Assembly: GCA_027563935.2 (NCBI GenBank)
Contig: CM050451.1
Coordinates: forward strand, 101,397,565 to 101,461,564
From: Costus lasius
Taxonomy: Eukaryota > Streptophyta > Magnoliopsida > Zingiberales > Costaceae
Direction of reading: 5' to 3'
Length of the DNA stretch: 64,000 bases
How positions within the stretch are numbered: position 1 is the stretch's first letter; the number at the start of each line of letters is the position of its first letter. The position numbers were made by a program, and so were the translations under genes. This document shows, one piece after another, positions 35,148 through 47,501 of this stretch. The notes under the pieces were generated by a model. It was not told the DNA's origin, made no database searches, and worked only from the letters and a program-made list of their open reading frames with translations.

Positions 35148-36105
35148 ATCCATAAATGGATCTCTTTAGCCTGCAGACCTTATTAGCCTCTGCAAGATGG
35201 ATGAAGCCGTCAGGTTGTGACATATACACATCCTCAGTCAGCCTCCCGTTAAGGAACGTTGTCTTCACATCCATCTGTCATATCTCATAGTCATGATATG
35301 CAGCTATAGCAAGTAGAATCCGAATTGATTTGATCATGGCAACTGGCGAGAAGGTTTCATCATAGTCCACCCCGTGGACTTGTTTAAATCCTTTAGCCAC
35401 TAGTCTACCCTTATAGGTAACTATATTGCCATCCATGTCTGTCTTCTTCTTGAAGACCCATTTACACCCTATGGGTTTTACCCCATCAGGCAGTTCAACC
35501 AAATCCCAGACCTGGTTAGCTGACATGGAATCCATCTCGGATCGCATGGCGTCAGGCCATCTCTCGGAGTCCGGTCCACTGACCGCCTCATCATAGGTTC
35601 TGGGTTCATCCTCAATGATGAAGATCCCATCATGTTGGGTCGGCAGCGACCCGTACCTTTCAGGTGCACGATGAATTCTCCCAGACCTACGCGGGACCTG
35701 TGTCTGAGCCTCAGGTTGGCTAGCAACCGGTGCAGGTGGCTCAGATTCCATCTCTTTGTCTTGTGTTTGCACTTGGACCTCATCCAAGTCAAACTTCCTC
35801 CCACTAACTTCTTTCATGAGAAATTCTTTCTCCAGAAAGACAGCACCCCGAGCAACAAAAACTTTGTTCTCGGTTGGGACATAGAAGTAGTATCCTTTAG
35901 TTTCCTTGGGATACCCCACAAACACACATTTATCAGATCTAGGTTCTAGCTTGCTAGAATCCTGACGTTTGACATAAGCCTCACATCCGCAGATCTTGAT
36001 AAAAGTGAGATTAGGGCGTCTCCCACTCCACATCTCATATGGTATTTTGGAGACACTCTTAGATGGAATGTTATTCAGTATCAGAGAAGCTGTCTCTAGT
36101 GCATG
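35148..36105 (-). pseudogene. B1 pol, integrase C-terminus to reverse transcriptase start
   Basis: Between the A2 and A3 insertions. It reads from LETASLILNNIPSKSVSKIPYE (integrase end) through the GYPKETKGYYFY region, the PRRSGRIHRAPERY linker and RT start (CKWVFKKK, YKGRLVAKGFK, DYDETFSPVA). A TGA at 35278-35280 replaces the usual Trp of EIWQMDVK. The frame then runs to IYGLK at 35148 and would continue at 26014. Apparent open frames that cross into the A2 or A3 LTR are junction artefacts. Confidence 0.93.
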
Positions 36106-37788
36106 TGAAAGGCCCCTATTCAAGGGGGTGAAACCCTAAGCATGCGCAAACTTAAGACTTTGCATGGGCGGAATTAGGGTTTGCAAAGGATCGCATATGA
36201 TATGTCTATATAATCAACTTCTTTTAATTCAAAGATCAAGTTAAGATCTTTACCATAGCCATGAAGAAGGAGTCGGCTTGGAAGTGAGAGATCAAGATAG
36301 ATCTCCTCCAAAGTGTGCCACACACAAGATGAAGTTGGCTCACTCCTTGGCGTCCCTTGTGCTAGCAAGTCACCCAAGTATTCTTCTCGAATGGAAAGGG
36401 ATGATGAGAGATCAAGCTTGGCCGAGAGCTCCACACCTTCGTCCACCACTTCTTCCACGCAATAAAATTGCAAGAAGCCAATTGAAGTTCGATCAATCCC
36501 CTCTTTACCACATGGAAGCGTTTTGGTTTTCAACATAGAAAACCGCCTTCCATAAATGGTAAGTGTTAATGGGTGCGTTCACTCCAAGTGAGCGCTCGAA
36601 ACTTCCCACTAATTGAACCAAACGTTCACATGGTGAACCGGTTCTATTAGGTTTGGTTCAAGATGTTAATTAAGCCAAGCCACTTGGTCTATACCACATT
36701 GAACCCTAAGGCTCAAGATCTAACCGTTCATCTCCTGCTGTTCCTGATCTCACCGATCCAGCATCATCTCTCTCGATCGAAGCTTACCGATCTGAAGCCC
36801 TAATCAATCAAACATGATCAGACCAGATCTCACTTACAATCAGAGATTAAACCCCTTTAAACTGAACCCAAAGAATTCAGTCCACACGATCTGACTCAAG
36901 TAAGCCATATCATCAAATTGTGCGACCCTAAGGGTTTCCTTTAAATGTCGGTAACGATAACCTACGTTATCACGATCAGTGAGGGGTATCTAGCAACACA
37001 TCACTGTCTCCCGATATAAAGGAAAGAGTCTTCCAAGACTACTCCCAAACCATAGCACAAGTGTGAATCAAACTCACAAGGCATACATGATTCCTTTGCC
37101 ACTGGATGTTCTTATTGGACAAGCTTGTCAAGCCTGTAACTCCAATACGATGAGCATGATTAGATCAGATGAACATAGTCATCTGGGTATGGCCATACAC
37201 TATCTCAATCATCTCATAAGGGGGCCCTTTAGAACATCACACTCCTTAAACAAGGAGACGGCAATCCTATGTCTATCACTAGTGTCCTAACCTGACTCAT
37301 GATCATTATCCAAGATAGTCTATAATCATTATGTTTCAAATGATATTGAACTATCTCAAGACAATGACAATCATCATTTAGAAACATAAGTGATCTCAAG
37401 TCAAAGGACATGTGCCACTTGCTGCTTACAAGGATCATTCACATTGTGACAAGCAATGGAATATCCCAGTAGGGTCTGTCCAGTACAACCAATGTACCTA
37501 TGAGTCTACATCTTATTCCATGCTCGAAGCATCCTATAAGATTAGCACTCATATTAGTCTCAATCATATCAAGGCTGTCTCATGTTCACCAAGATATCTC
37601 GACTAAGGACAAAGAGCATGTCAGCCCAGCTGAACAGCTTTGAGACATTATTCAGAAGTACACTTATTACAGCAGACAAGGTAACAACCTGAATAACAAC
37701 CATGCCTTTTATAAACATCAAAGTTTATTACATGATACTTTTACAATCCCAAGGCCTCAAACATTAGCCTTAAGGGCATACCCCAACA
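36106..37788 (-). repeat. A3 3' LTR
   Basis: On the minus strand TGTTGGGGTATGCC to GGGGCCTTTCA; near-identical to 43519-45201. GTATGGCCATAC near 37188. Confidence 0.96.
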
Positions 37789-37799
37789 ATCTCCCACTT
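37789..37799 (-). other. polypurine tract of A3
   Basis: Minus-strand AAGTGGGAGAT next to the 3' LTR. Confidence 0.8.
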
Positions 37800-37808
37800 G
37801 CACTTAAT

Positions 37809-40800
37809 CTAATGGTTGAGAAATCTCAAACCCATATTATTACAGTGCTTCTCATGCTTCTGCTGCGCCAGAGGCTTGGTAAGCGGGTCTGCCAGATTGT
37901 CATCTGTATGAACCTTGCAAATCTTGATCTCGCCACGATCAATGATCTCCCGGATCAAGTGAAACCGTCTCTGTATGTGCTTGGACTTCTGGTGCGACCG
38001 TGGTTCCTTTGCTTGTGCGATTGCTCCAGTGTTATCACAAAAGATAACCAAAGGATCTGCACTCGAAGGAACGACACCAAGTTCTCTCACGAACTTACGA
38101 ATCCACACTGCCTCCTTAGATGCTTCCGAGGCTGCAACATACTCGGCTTCCGTTGTAGAATCAGCAACAGTTGACTGTTTGAAGCTTTTCCACACCACTG
38201 CTCCACCATTCAAGCTAAAAACATAGCCTGATTGCGATCGGAAATCATCCTGGTCCGACTGGAACGAAGCGTCAGTATATCCCTCTATACTGAGTTCTTC
38301 CTGACCACCATATATCAAGAACATATCTTTGGTCCTCCGCAGATATTTTAAGATGTTCTTGACTGCAATCTAGTGCGCCAAACCTGGATTACTTTGGAAT
38401 CGACTGGTCACGCTTAACCCGTAAGCGACGTCTGGGCGAGTACACAACATCGCATACATAATGGATCCAATAGCCGAAGCATAAGGCGTATTGTCCATTT
38501 CATCTTTCTCAGTCTGTGTTTGTGGACACTGACTCTTCGAAAGATTCAGACCATGTCTGACTGGAAGATATCCACGTTTAGAATTCTCTAAATGGAATCT
38601 CTCCAGGACTTTATCGATGTAAGTACTCTGGCACAGCCCGAGAAGCCTCTTAGATCTATCCCGGTAGATCTTCACACCTAATACATAGGCTGCTTCTCCT
38701 AGATCTTTCATCTGGAAACATTTTCCTAACCATGCCTTAACAGCATGCAGTTCAGGAATATCATTTCCAATGATTAAGATATCATCGACGTAGAGGATTA
38801 GGAATGTAATCACGCTCCCACTAAACCTCTTATATACACACGGGTCATCCTCGTTCTTGATGAAACCAAACTCAGAGATTGATTCATCAAAACGAATGTT
38901 CCAGCTTCTTGATGCTTGCTTCAATCCATAAATGGATTTCTTTAACTTGCATATTTTATGACGATCTGATGGATTAGTGAAACCTTCCGGTTGTGTCATA
39001 TACACATCCTCATCCAGATTTCCATTAAGGAAAGCTGTCTTCACATCCATTTGCCAGATCTCATAGTCGTAATATGCTGCTATCGCGAAAAGAATCCGAA
39101 TAGACTTAAACATGGCTACAGGAGAGAAAGTTTCATCATAATCTATCCCGTAGATTTGTTTGAAACCTTTCGCAACTAGCCTGCCTTTATAGGTAACCAC
39201 GTTACCATCCATGTCAATCTTCTTCTTGAAGATCCATTTACAGCCTATAGGGATTACTCCCGGAGGCGGATCAACCAAATCCCAGACCTGGTTATCTGAC
39301 ATGGAGTCCATCTCGGCTCGCATAGCTTCAAGCCATCTAGCTGACTCCGGTCCACTGACCGCATCCGCATAAGTTAGGGGTTCATCATTATCAATGATGT
39401 AGACTCCGTCATAGCACTCAGGCTGTCGACGGATCCTACCCGATCTTCGCGGTTCCCGTGATATCTGAGCCTCAGGTTGTTCAGTAACCTGATCTACTGG
39501 CTCAGGCACATCCAACTCTGCTTGACTACTTTGTCCTTCCTCTGGAATCTCATCCAGCTTTATTTCTCTCCCACTGGCCTCTTGCAGAAGAAACTCCTTC
39601 TCAAGAAATATGGCCGTCCGAGCAACAAAAACCTTGTTCTCTTTGGGATCGTAGAAATAATAACCCTTAGTTTCCTTAGGGTAACCGACAAAGATACATT
39701 TCTCAGATCTGCTCTCCAGTTTCCCAGAGGCGAGCTTTTTGACATAAGCCTCGCAACCCCAGATCCTGATAAATGTCAAGCTAGGCTGTTTCCCATACCA
39801 TAACTCATATGGCGTCTTTGAAACTGCCTTGGATGGCACTCGGTTTAGTACCTTTGCAGCTGTTTCCAGTGCAAAACCCCAAAAGGAGTATGGAAGAGTG
39901 GCCTGACTCATCATAGAACGAACCATATCAAGTAGCGTTCTATTTCTCCTCTCGGACACACCATTCCATTGCGGTGTTCCTGGCGGAGTGAGCTGTGAGA
40001 TAATCCCACACTCCTTCAGATAGTCAGTAAATGCATGACTCAGGTATTCACCACCTCGATCAGAGCGAAGTGCGTTGATATTTCGGCCTAACTGATTTTG
40101 TACTTCATTTTTGAACTCTTTGAACTTGTCAAAAGATTCACTTTTATGTCTCATTAAATAGACATACCCATACCTACTGAAATCATCAGTAAAGGTAATG
40201 AAGTACTGATAGCCACCTCTGGCATGTTTACCAAAAGGCCCACACACATCACTGTGTATAAGGTCCAGTAAACCTGAAGTCCTTTGACCTTTGTTTGAAA
40301 AAGGTGACTTCGTCATTTTACCCATCAAACAAGCTTTGCATGTATCAATCTCCCCATAGGAGAATGATCCCAGCAGTCCATGTTCATGCAACCGCTTAAT
40401 GCGCTTCTCGTTTATATGGCCTAAACGACTATGCCATAGCAAGGTGCTGTCATCAGCATACTTGGCTTTCTTATTATCAATGTTTTGTATAGAATTTTCC
40501 ATGTCCAACATGTACAACCCATTGTTAATTGAACCAGTCGCATACACAATATTATCATGAGACAAAACACACTTTGAAATATTGCATTCAAAGGCAAATC
40601 CTTTCCTGACAAGAGCAGGAATAGAGATAATATTCTTGGTAATACTGGGTACAAAATAACAATTGTTTAATTCTAATACAATGCCAGATGGTAAAGTAAT
40701 GAAATAGTCTCCCACAGCAACAGCAGCAACCCGTGCCCCGTTTCCAACTCGTAGGTCTACCTCATGCTGTCCCACCTGCCTTCTTCTCTTGAGTTCCTGC

Positions 40801-41693
40801 ACATTTGAACAAATGTGAACTCCACATGCAGTGTCCAACACCCATGATATAGTAGAAGAAGATAACATGACCTCAGTCACATATATACCTGAGCCAGAAG
40901 CGATGCTTCCCCTCTTATCTCCTTGGAGCGCTTTACAGTCCTTTTTCCAGTGACCCAGCTGGCCACAGTGGAAACACCTGTTGTCCTTCGACCGCTTCAC
41001 CTTCTGTTTCAGGGCCTTGCTGTAATTCTTGACAGGGGCCTTGCCCTTCTTCCCCTTCTTCTTGTTCCTAGAAGGAACCATTAAGACAGAGGTTGAAGGC
41101 TTACCCTTCAGAGTTTCCTCAGTTGTCAAGAGCATATTCAGCAGCTCTGCCGGCGTACAATCGATCTTGTTCATATTAAAGTTAATAATGAACGCATCGA
41201 AAGAGGGCGGAAGGGACTGCAGAATAATGTCCACAGCAAGCTCCTGGTTGATGGTATGCCCCAGTTTCTGCAGAGCCTCCTTGTGCCCAATCATCTTGAG
41301 CACGTGAGCTCCCACTGGGCTCCCCTCAGCCAGTTTGCTCTGAAAGAAGAGCTTCGTCAGATTATAGCGCTCAGTCCTCGCCTGTGCAGCATACAGCATC
41401 TTGAGGTTCGCTATAATCTCTATAGCCGACATATCCTCATGCTGACGCTGCAGCGGTGGCGTCATAGACGCTAGCATCAGGCAAGCGACATCAATGCTAT
41501 CATTGACGTGCTTTTCGTAGGCATCCCGAACCGCCCTTGCGGCGTTCGGAGCGGGCTGCGGCGGTATCGCCGTCTCGAGGACATACAGTTTCCTCTCTGC
41601 CTTAAGAACAATCTTAAGGTGTCCGAACCAGTCAGAGAAGTTCGGCCCAGCAAACTTCTCCCTTTCCAGTAGGGATCGCACATTGAAGCTCAT
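37809..41693 (-). pseudogene. gag-pol: copia Gag-Pol with a single nonsense codon (A3)
   Basis: One frame of 1295 codons from ATG 41693 to the stop at 37809, with one internal TAG at 38370-38372 where the other copies have Trp TGG (LAHW). Everything before it is open: Gag; zinc knuckle CFHCGQLGHWKKDC; protease LDTACG; integrase with HSDVCGPF, RSDRGGEY and SERRNRT; RT with YVDDILIIGND. The stop lies in the RT-RNase H connection, so the truncated product lacks RNase H. One residue longer than A1 because of an extra Ser/Thr near the protease. Confidence 0.96.
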
Positions 41694-41742
41694 GGTGTTC
41701 GTTGCTGCAGGAATCTACAACAAGCAAGAACAGCAAGGTCAG
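41694..41742 (-). promoter_or_regulatory. branch site, splice acceptor and exon 2 start (A3)
   Basis: Minus strand: CTGAC, T-rich stretch, TTGTAG ending at 41715, then 21 nt (ATT CCT GCA GCA ACG AAC ACC) to the Gag ATG. Same phase as A1 and A2 despite ATA to ATT. Confidence 0.7.
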
Positions 41743-43504
41743 TATCAATGTTCCAGAATCAATCCAGGACTTAAGAAAGATTCTTTTCTCACTATTTTGT
41801 CTGACTGAAAAATCCAGTAAACAGTCCGAAAGAGTAAACACTCTTTTAGTGAGATGGGATCCAGATTTCATACTTGGTCTCCGCGTCCCGCTCAGGCGAG
41901 ATAAGATGCACAGAGATGACAAGTACTAGTTTCTGGTAGGCTGTCCCAGCCAATCGCCAACCCGTGCGATTCCCCTTCATCTTGGCAATCCAGCAGACTG
42001 TGCCAACTGAGTTGGTACAACACAGTCTCTGATCCCAGAGATGGCTGCCTCCATGTGCTACCATATGCGCCACATATGTAGTCTACATGGTCAAGCTGAC
42101 CTGACCTACTCCCTGGACCACCACGTGCTATGCTGAGCAACGAGAGGGGATAAATCCCAACTCTGTAACACGCAAGTGAAATCCAGCACCGTCTGAAGAT
42201 AGATGGACGTGCCCACTGAGTGGGTTCAACACGGCTCCAACGATAATCAGAAAGGTGAGGTTTCGCGTCAGAAGGCTTACGAGCTTGATATATTAGCGTT
42301 GGATTTTAACGGTCTTTTATCTTCTTACTATCAGGCATGTCCTATGGCTATAGCAGAAGATAAACATAAACATGCAATTCTAATTATAAAAGCAATAAAT
42401 AGAATGCATGATCTTATGTGGTAAAAGCCCATGAACCCTAGTAAGACCTTAATATTACTTAAGTCTTCACTTGAGCTTCATTGCATCTCATCTGGTCCAA
42501 CCTAGGGCCCTAGCGCCAAGAGCACCTCAGGTGCACCACCAGGTGAATGCCCCTCTTGGATGTGTGCCTTTGTTCTTGTCTAATCAAAGTACATTTGATC
42601 TATCTAGACAAGGTTGACTCGCAGGTCAACAACATATTATAAATTAAGTACAATGTGATTCGCAGATCACAAATTAATTTACAATTTTAAGTCCAGGCAC
42701 GCAGGCCCCAGCACAGCACACAATAGGGCAACCCACATAAGACTAAATAGACAAGCATCATGGCATCAAATCATCATGTGATCCAATCAAGAAATTAAAT
42801 TTTCGAAAACCCCATGGCATCAATTTAATTTCCTTATGAGCCCTACAACCTTACAATGGTCCATTGATGGGGATCCACTCATCCATCTAGTTAGATCCTT
42901 TGCCCTTGCATGCACCGAGTCCTAACTGACCCGAGTTGACCTAATGGTCAACCATGCATGCGCCAAGGGCTGAACTACCCTCATGAGTTTTGGCAAGCGG
43001 GTGTGACCCCGGGCCTAACTCAAGTGTGTTCAGTAGTGTCTCAACCAGACCTCGCTACACGCCCTAGATGCAGTCAACCTATAGCCACCTTGTGCTTGCG
43101 CATAGGTGCTATCAGGTTAACCCATCTGAGCTGTCAGATGGTCTGATCAGACTTGGATCTAACCTAGTGGTGACTTCAACCCCATCAACCCATCTAAGGG
43201 TTTAATGTAGTGGCACCTTAGATCTAATCAACCGCGCAAGATATAAGTTTTGTAAAACACTTAGAGCATGCGCAAACATACAAACAAAGTTGATAACCCT
43301 TAGATCTAAGGGGGTCCCCTTCAAGGGGGAGCGCAAACTTGAGGGGGTCCCCTTCAAGGGGGAGCGCATACAAAGCCCATGATACAAGCGCAATCATATA
43401 TGTACATGTAACCATGCAACATGAAAACAAAGCATCAAGTAAGCGCGCCTCAAGCAAGGATCACAAACACTTGTAGCAATCATATAGATCATATGGAGAG
43501 CCTA
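41743..43504 (-). other. A3 leader with stem-loop array
   Basis: Non-coding. Array at 42575-42708: GGGC/GCCT, TGTGAT/ATCACA and GTTGAC/GTCAAC stems with CTGCG(T/A) loops, then CTTGTCTA/TAGACAAG. Palindromic hairpin at 41995-42028. Unique to this copy, 43312-43366 carries two tandem copies of the LTR-tail motif GCGCTCCCCCTTGAAGGGGA about 30 bp apart. Confidence 0.78.
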
Positions 43505-43516
43505 GCTCTGATACCA
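43505..43516 (-). other. primer-binding site of A3
   Basis: Minus-strand TGGTATCAGAGC, two bases from the 5' LTR. Confidence 0.95.
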
Positions 43517-43518
43517 AT

Positions 43519-45201
43519 TGAAAGGCCCCTATTCAAGGGGGTGAAACCCTAAGCATGCGCAAACTTAAGACTTTGCATGGGCGGAATTAGGGTTTGCAAA
43601 GGATCGCATATGATATGTCTATATAATCAACTTCTTTTAATTCAAAGATCAAGTTAAGATCTTTACCATAGCCATGAAGAAGGAGTCGGCTTGGAAGTGA
43701 GAGATCAAGATAGATCTCCTCCAAAGTGTGCCACACACAAGATGAAGTTGGCTCACTCCTTGGCGTCCCTTGTGCTAGCAAGTCACCCAAGTATTCTTCT
43801 CGAATGGAAAGGGATGATGAGAGATCAAGCTTGGCCGAGAGCTCCACACCTTCGTCCACCACTTCTTCCACGCAATAAAATTGCAAGAAGCCAATTGAAG
43901 TTCGATCAATCCCCTCTTTACCACATGGAAGCGTTTTGGTTTTCAACATAGAAAACCGCCTTCCATAAATGGTAAGTGTTAATGGGTGCGTTCACTCCAA
44001 GTGAGCGCTCGAAACTTCCCACTAATTGAACCAAACGTTCACATGGTGAACCGGTTCTATTAGGTTTGGTTCAAGATGTTAATTAAGCCAAGCCACTTGG
44101 TCTAGACCACATTGAACCCTAAGGCTCAAGATCTAACCGTTCATCTCCTGCTGTTCCTGATCTCACCGATCCAGCATCATCTCTCTCGATCGAAGCTTAC
44201 CGATCTGAAGCCCTAATCAATCAAACATGATCAGACCAGATCTCACTTACAATCAGAGATTAAACCCCTTTAAACTGAACCCAAAGAATTCAGTCCACAC
44301 GATCTGACTCAAGTAAGCCATATCATCAAATTGTGCGACCCTAAGGGTTTCCTTTAAATGTCGGTAACGATAACCTACGTTATCACGATCAGTGAGGGGT
44401 ATCTAGCAACACATCACTGTCTCCCGATATAAAGGAAAGAGTCTTCCAAGACTACTCCCAAACCATAGCACAAGTGTGAATCAAACTCACAAGGCATACA
44501 TGATTCCTTTGCCACTGGATGTTCTTATTGGACAAGCTTGTCAAGCCTGTAACTCCAATACGATGAGCATGATTAGATCAGATGAACATAGTCATCTGGG
44601 TATGGCCATACACTATCTCAATCATCTCATAAGGGGGCCCTTTAGAACATCACACTCCTTAAACAAGGAGACGGCAATCCTATGTCTATCACTAGTGTCC
44701 TAACCTGACTCATGATCATTATCCAAGATAGTCTATAATCATTATGTTTCAAATGATATTGAACTATCTCAAGACAATGACAATCATCATTTAGAAACAT
44801 AAGTGATCTCAAGTCAAAGGACATGTGCCACTTGCTGCTTACAAGGATCATTCACATTGTGACAAGCAATGGAATATCCCAGTAGGGTCTGTCCAGTACA
44901 ACCAATGTACCTATGAGTCTACATCTTATTCCATGCTCGAAGCATCCTATAAGATTAGCACTCATATTAGTCTCAATCATATCAAGGCTGTCTCATGTTC
45001 ACCAAGATATCTCGACTAAGGACAAAGAGCATGTCAGCCCAGCTGAACAGCTTTGAGACATTATTCAGAAGTACACTTATTACAGCAGACAAGGTAACAA
45101 CCTGAATAACAACCATGCCTTTTATAAACATCAAAGTTTATTACATGATACTTTTACAATCCCAAGGCCTCAAACATTAGCCTTAAGGGCATACCCCAAC
45201 A
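43519..45201 (-). repeat. A3 5' LTR
   Basis: 1683 bp, matching the 3' LTR; the TSD GCATG follows at 45202-45206. GTATGGCCATAC near 44601. Confidence 0.96.
43661..43675 (-). promoter_or_regulatory. mini-exon start and splice donor (A3)
   Basis: Minus-strand ATG GCT ATG|GTAAAG. Predicted intron from 43666 to 41715 (1952 nt), in frame with Gag at 41693. Confidence 0.68.
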
Positions 45202-47054
45202 GCATGCCCCCAGAATGAGGGAGGTAGAGTTGCATGACTCATCATAGATCGAACCATATCCAATAAAGTTTGATTTCTCCTTTCAGATACACCATTCCAT
45301 TGAGGTGTTCCAGGAGGAGTGAGTTGGGATATGATCCCACACTCTCTCAGATAGTCATAGAACTCACCGCTCAGGTACTCTCCACCTCGATCTGATCGAA
45401 GAGCTTTAATGGATCTTCCAAGCTGGTTCTCTACTTCATTCTTGAACTCCTTGAATTTCTCAAAGGACTCAGATTTATGTCTCATTAAGTAGACATAGCC
45501 ATACCTACTGAAGTCATCAGTGAAGGTAATGAAGTAGTTGTACCCTCCTCTGGCTTGTTTATTGAAAGGCCCACACACATCAGTATGTATGAGATCCAAT
45601 AAACCTCCTGCCCTCTCACCAATCTTGGTGAAGGGTGCTTTTGTCATTTTCCCTAATAAGCAAGGCTCACAAGTATCAAATTCCTCCAAGGAACTTGAAT
45701 CTAACAACCCATTTGCTTAGAGTTGTTGGATGCGATTCTTGTTTATATGGGCTAATCGACAGTGCCATAGGAAAGCACCAACTGAACCACTCAGTTTGGT
45801 CCTTTTATTACTTATGTTACAAATAGAACTTTCCATATCCAAGATATATAGACCATTGCATAAAGTACCCTTCCCATAGAACATATTTGCAAATGAAAAA
45901 GAACAAGAGTTCTTATTTATTTCAAATTTAAATCCCTTCTTTGCTAAGCAAGGAATGGATACAATGTTCTTCATTAGTGCTGGTACATAAAAGCAATTAT
46001 CTAGTTCTAATTGAAGTCCAGAAGGCAAGGAGAGAGTCAAAATGTCTACAGCAACAGCAGCAACCTGTGCCCCGTTTCCAACGCGTGCGTCAATCTCCCC
46101 AGGCCGCACCGATCTACTTTTCTTGAGCCCCTGCATATTTGTACAAATATGAGCTCCACATGCGGTATCCAATACCCATGACATAGAAGTAGAAAGATTG
46201 ACTTCTGTAACATAGATACCTGAGCTATAAGCAAAGGTCAAGCCTTTCTTCTCCTCATTCTGAAGCTGCTTGCAGTCCCTTCTCCAGTGACCCTACTCGC
46301 CACAATGGAAACACCTCTGGTCTTTTGACTTCTTCGCCTTTTTCTTCAGTGCTTTGGTGGGACCCTTGGCACTGCTCTTAGCACGTGCCTTACCCTTCTT
46401 CTTTATCTTCTTGGTCGCAGGGACCAAAAGAACAGAATTAGGTTTGGTCTTACCCATCTCTCGCTCGGCTGTTTGGAGCATATTCAACAATTCCTCCCGT
46501 GTGCAATCAATCCGGTTCATGTTGAAGTTAATGATAAACGGACTGAAGCTAGGGGGCAGGGAATGTAGAATAAGATCCACAACCAACTCGTTGTCTATGG
46601 CATGTCCCAGTCTCCTTAGATGATTCACATTCCCAATGAGTTTGAGAACATGGGGTCTCACTAGTGCACCCTCAGACAACTTACACCGAAAGACTGCTTT
46701 GGCAGTGTCAAATCTCTCAGTTCTAGCCTGAGCCTCGAACATCTGTTTCAGATGAGTGTTCATCTGAAAAGCGTTCTGCTCTTCATATTGCACCTGCAGT
46801 TCAGGTGCCATACTGGCTAGCATAAGACATGCAACCTCCAAAGAGTCATCCTGATGCTTTCTATAAGCATCTCTTTCTGCCGTTCGGGCATTAGGCAGAG
46901 GAGCCGCAGGAAGAGCCTGTTCAAGGACATACAGCTTCTTCTCGAGCTTGAGGACTATCCTCAAGTTCCGATGCCAGTCCATAAAGTTAGGTCCAACTAA
47001 CTTATCCTTATCAAGGAGGGATCGTAGTGATAATCCGCCAGTGTTCGTAGCCAT
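45202..47054 (-). pseudogene. B1 Gag, protease and integrase (two nonsense codons)
   Basis: ATG at 47054 in the context AACAATGGCT, an excellent plant start. Gag (RSLLDKDKLVGPNFMDW, then the conserved CLMLASM and RIDCTREELLNML blocks) runs to the zinc knuckle CFHCGE, where TAG at 46293-46295 cuts the CCHC before GHWRRDC. The frame continues: protease LDTACGAH (near 46170) and the integrase zinc region HCRLAHINKNR, then TAA at 45717-45719, then HTDVCGPF, RSDRGGEYL, SERRNQTLLDM up to FWGHA, where A3 is inserted. No frameshift. Confidence 0.94.
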
Positions 47055-47501
47055 TGTTCTACAACACCCAAGAAAAACATATTAGTACTACTTCGAATCA
47101 TTTAAACTGGACTTGTTTTAAATGATTACTGCTCCCACTATTTTAAATTCGAATTGACAACCCACAAAGTCAATCGGAAAGTTTAAGACTTCCTAGTGAG
47201 ATGGGATCCTTATTTCACATGAGGCTTCGCGTCCCACGAGGGTGGGATGAGATGCACGAAGTAACCCATGTTCCTAAGGTGGGCACGCCGGCCGGTTGCT
47301 CCAAGCAACTCCCCTTGCTGAGACAGTCTGGGCATTTCATGTCCAGCGAGGGCTGGATACAACATGAAACCCTATCCTCTCAACGATGCCTCTAGACTTT
47401 CACCATGTGCCCAGCGCATGTGAACTTCTAGTCAAGTCCATTCCTAACCGTTATGCCCAGGGCCAACGAGTTTCCTTGCGAAGGCACGCCCAGGTTAAAA
47501 C
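47055..47501 (-). other. B1 leader with hairpin domain and splice acceptor
   Basis: Minus strand: TTGTAG ending at 47059 sits four bases before the Gag ATG. Hairpins at 47225-47369: CTTCG/CGAAG enclosing TCCCAC/GTGGGA (tetraloop GAGG on the plus strand); GTTGC/GCAAC; and TTTCATG/CATGAAA enclosing TCCAGC/GCTGGA (tetraloop GAGG). B2 has the same set with compensating changes. A4 interrupts the leader at 47502 (target AAAAC). Confidence 0.75.

Larger units (their letters stand above)
36106..45201 (-). mobile_element. complete Copia family A element A3
   Basis: 9096 bp on the minus strand. 3' LTR 36106-37788 and 5' LTR 43519-45201 (1683 bp each), perfect TSD GCATG (36101-36105 and 45202-45206). 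It is inserted in the integrase domain of B1 in the same orientation. One LTR difference was seen by eye (36695 T versus 44108 G, approximate positions). Gag-Pol is intact except for a TAG. With A2 it forms a large inverted pair. Confidence 0.97.
22972..47501 (-). mobile_element. Copia family B element B1, split by A2, A3 and A4
   Basis: Minus strand. 3' LTR 22972-24878, polypurine tract, pol pieces 24900-26014 and 35148-36105, then gag to integrase 45202-47054 and leader 47055-47501, where A4 begins. The PBS and 5' LTR lie beyond the window. Ignoring the insertions and one copy of each TSD, the pieces join in phase, leaving only three nonsense codons. The left TSD copy is AGTCA (22967-22971); its partner is not visible. 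Confidence 0.95.

Noticed and set aside
35065..35274. Open frame with RT motif [10 protein letters not shown] ending in unrelated residues
   Set aside because: This is B1 RT sequence running across the A2 LTR junction at 35148; the tail is LTR sequence read in frame by chance.
35278..36123. Independent protein starting at 36123
   Set aside because: The first codons are A3 LTR sequence. The real coding sequence is the B1 integrase-RT part from 36105 leftwards.
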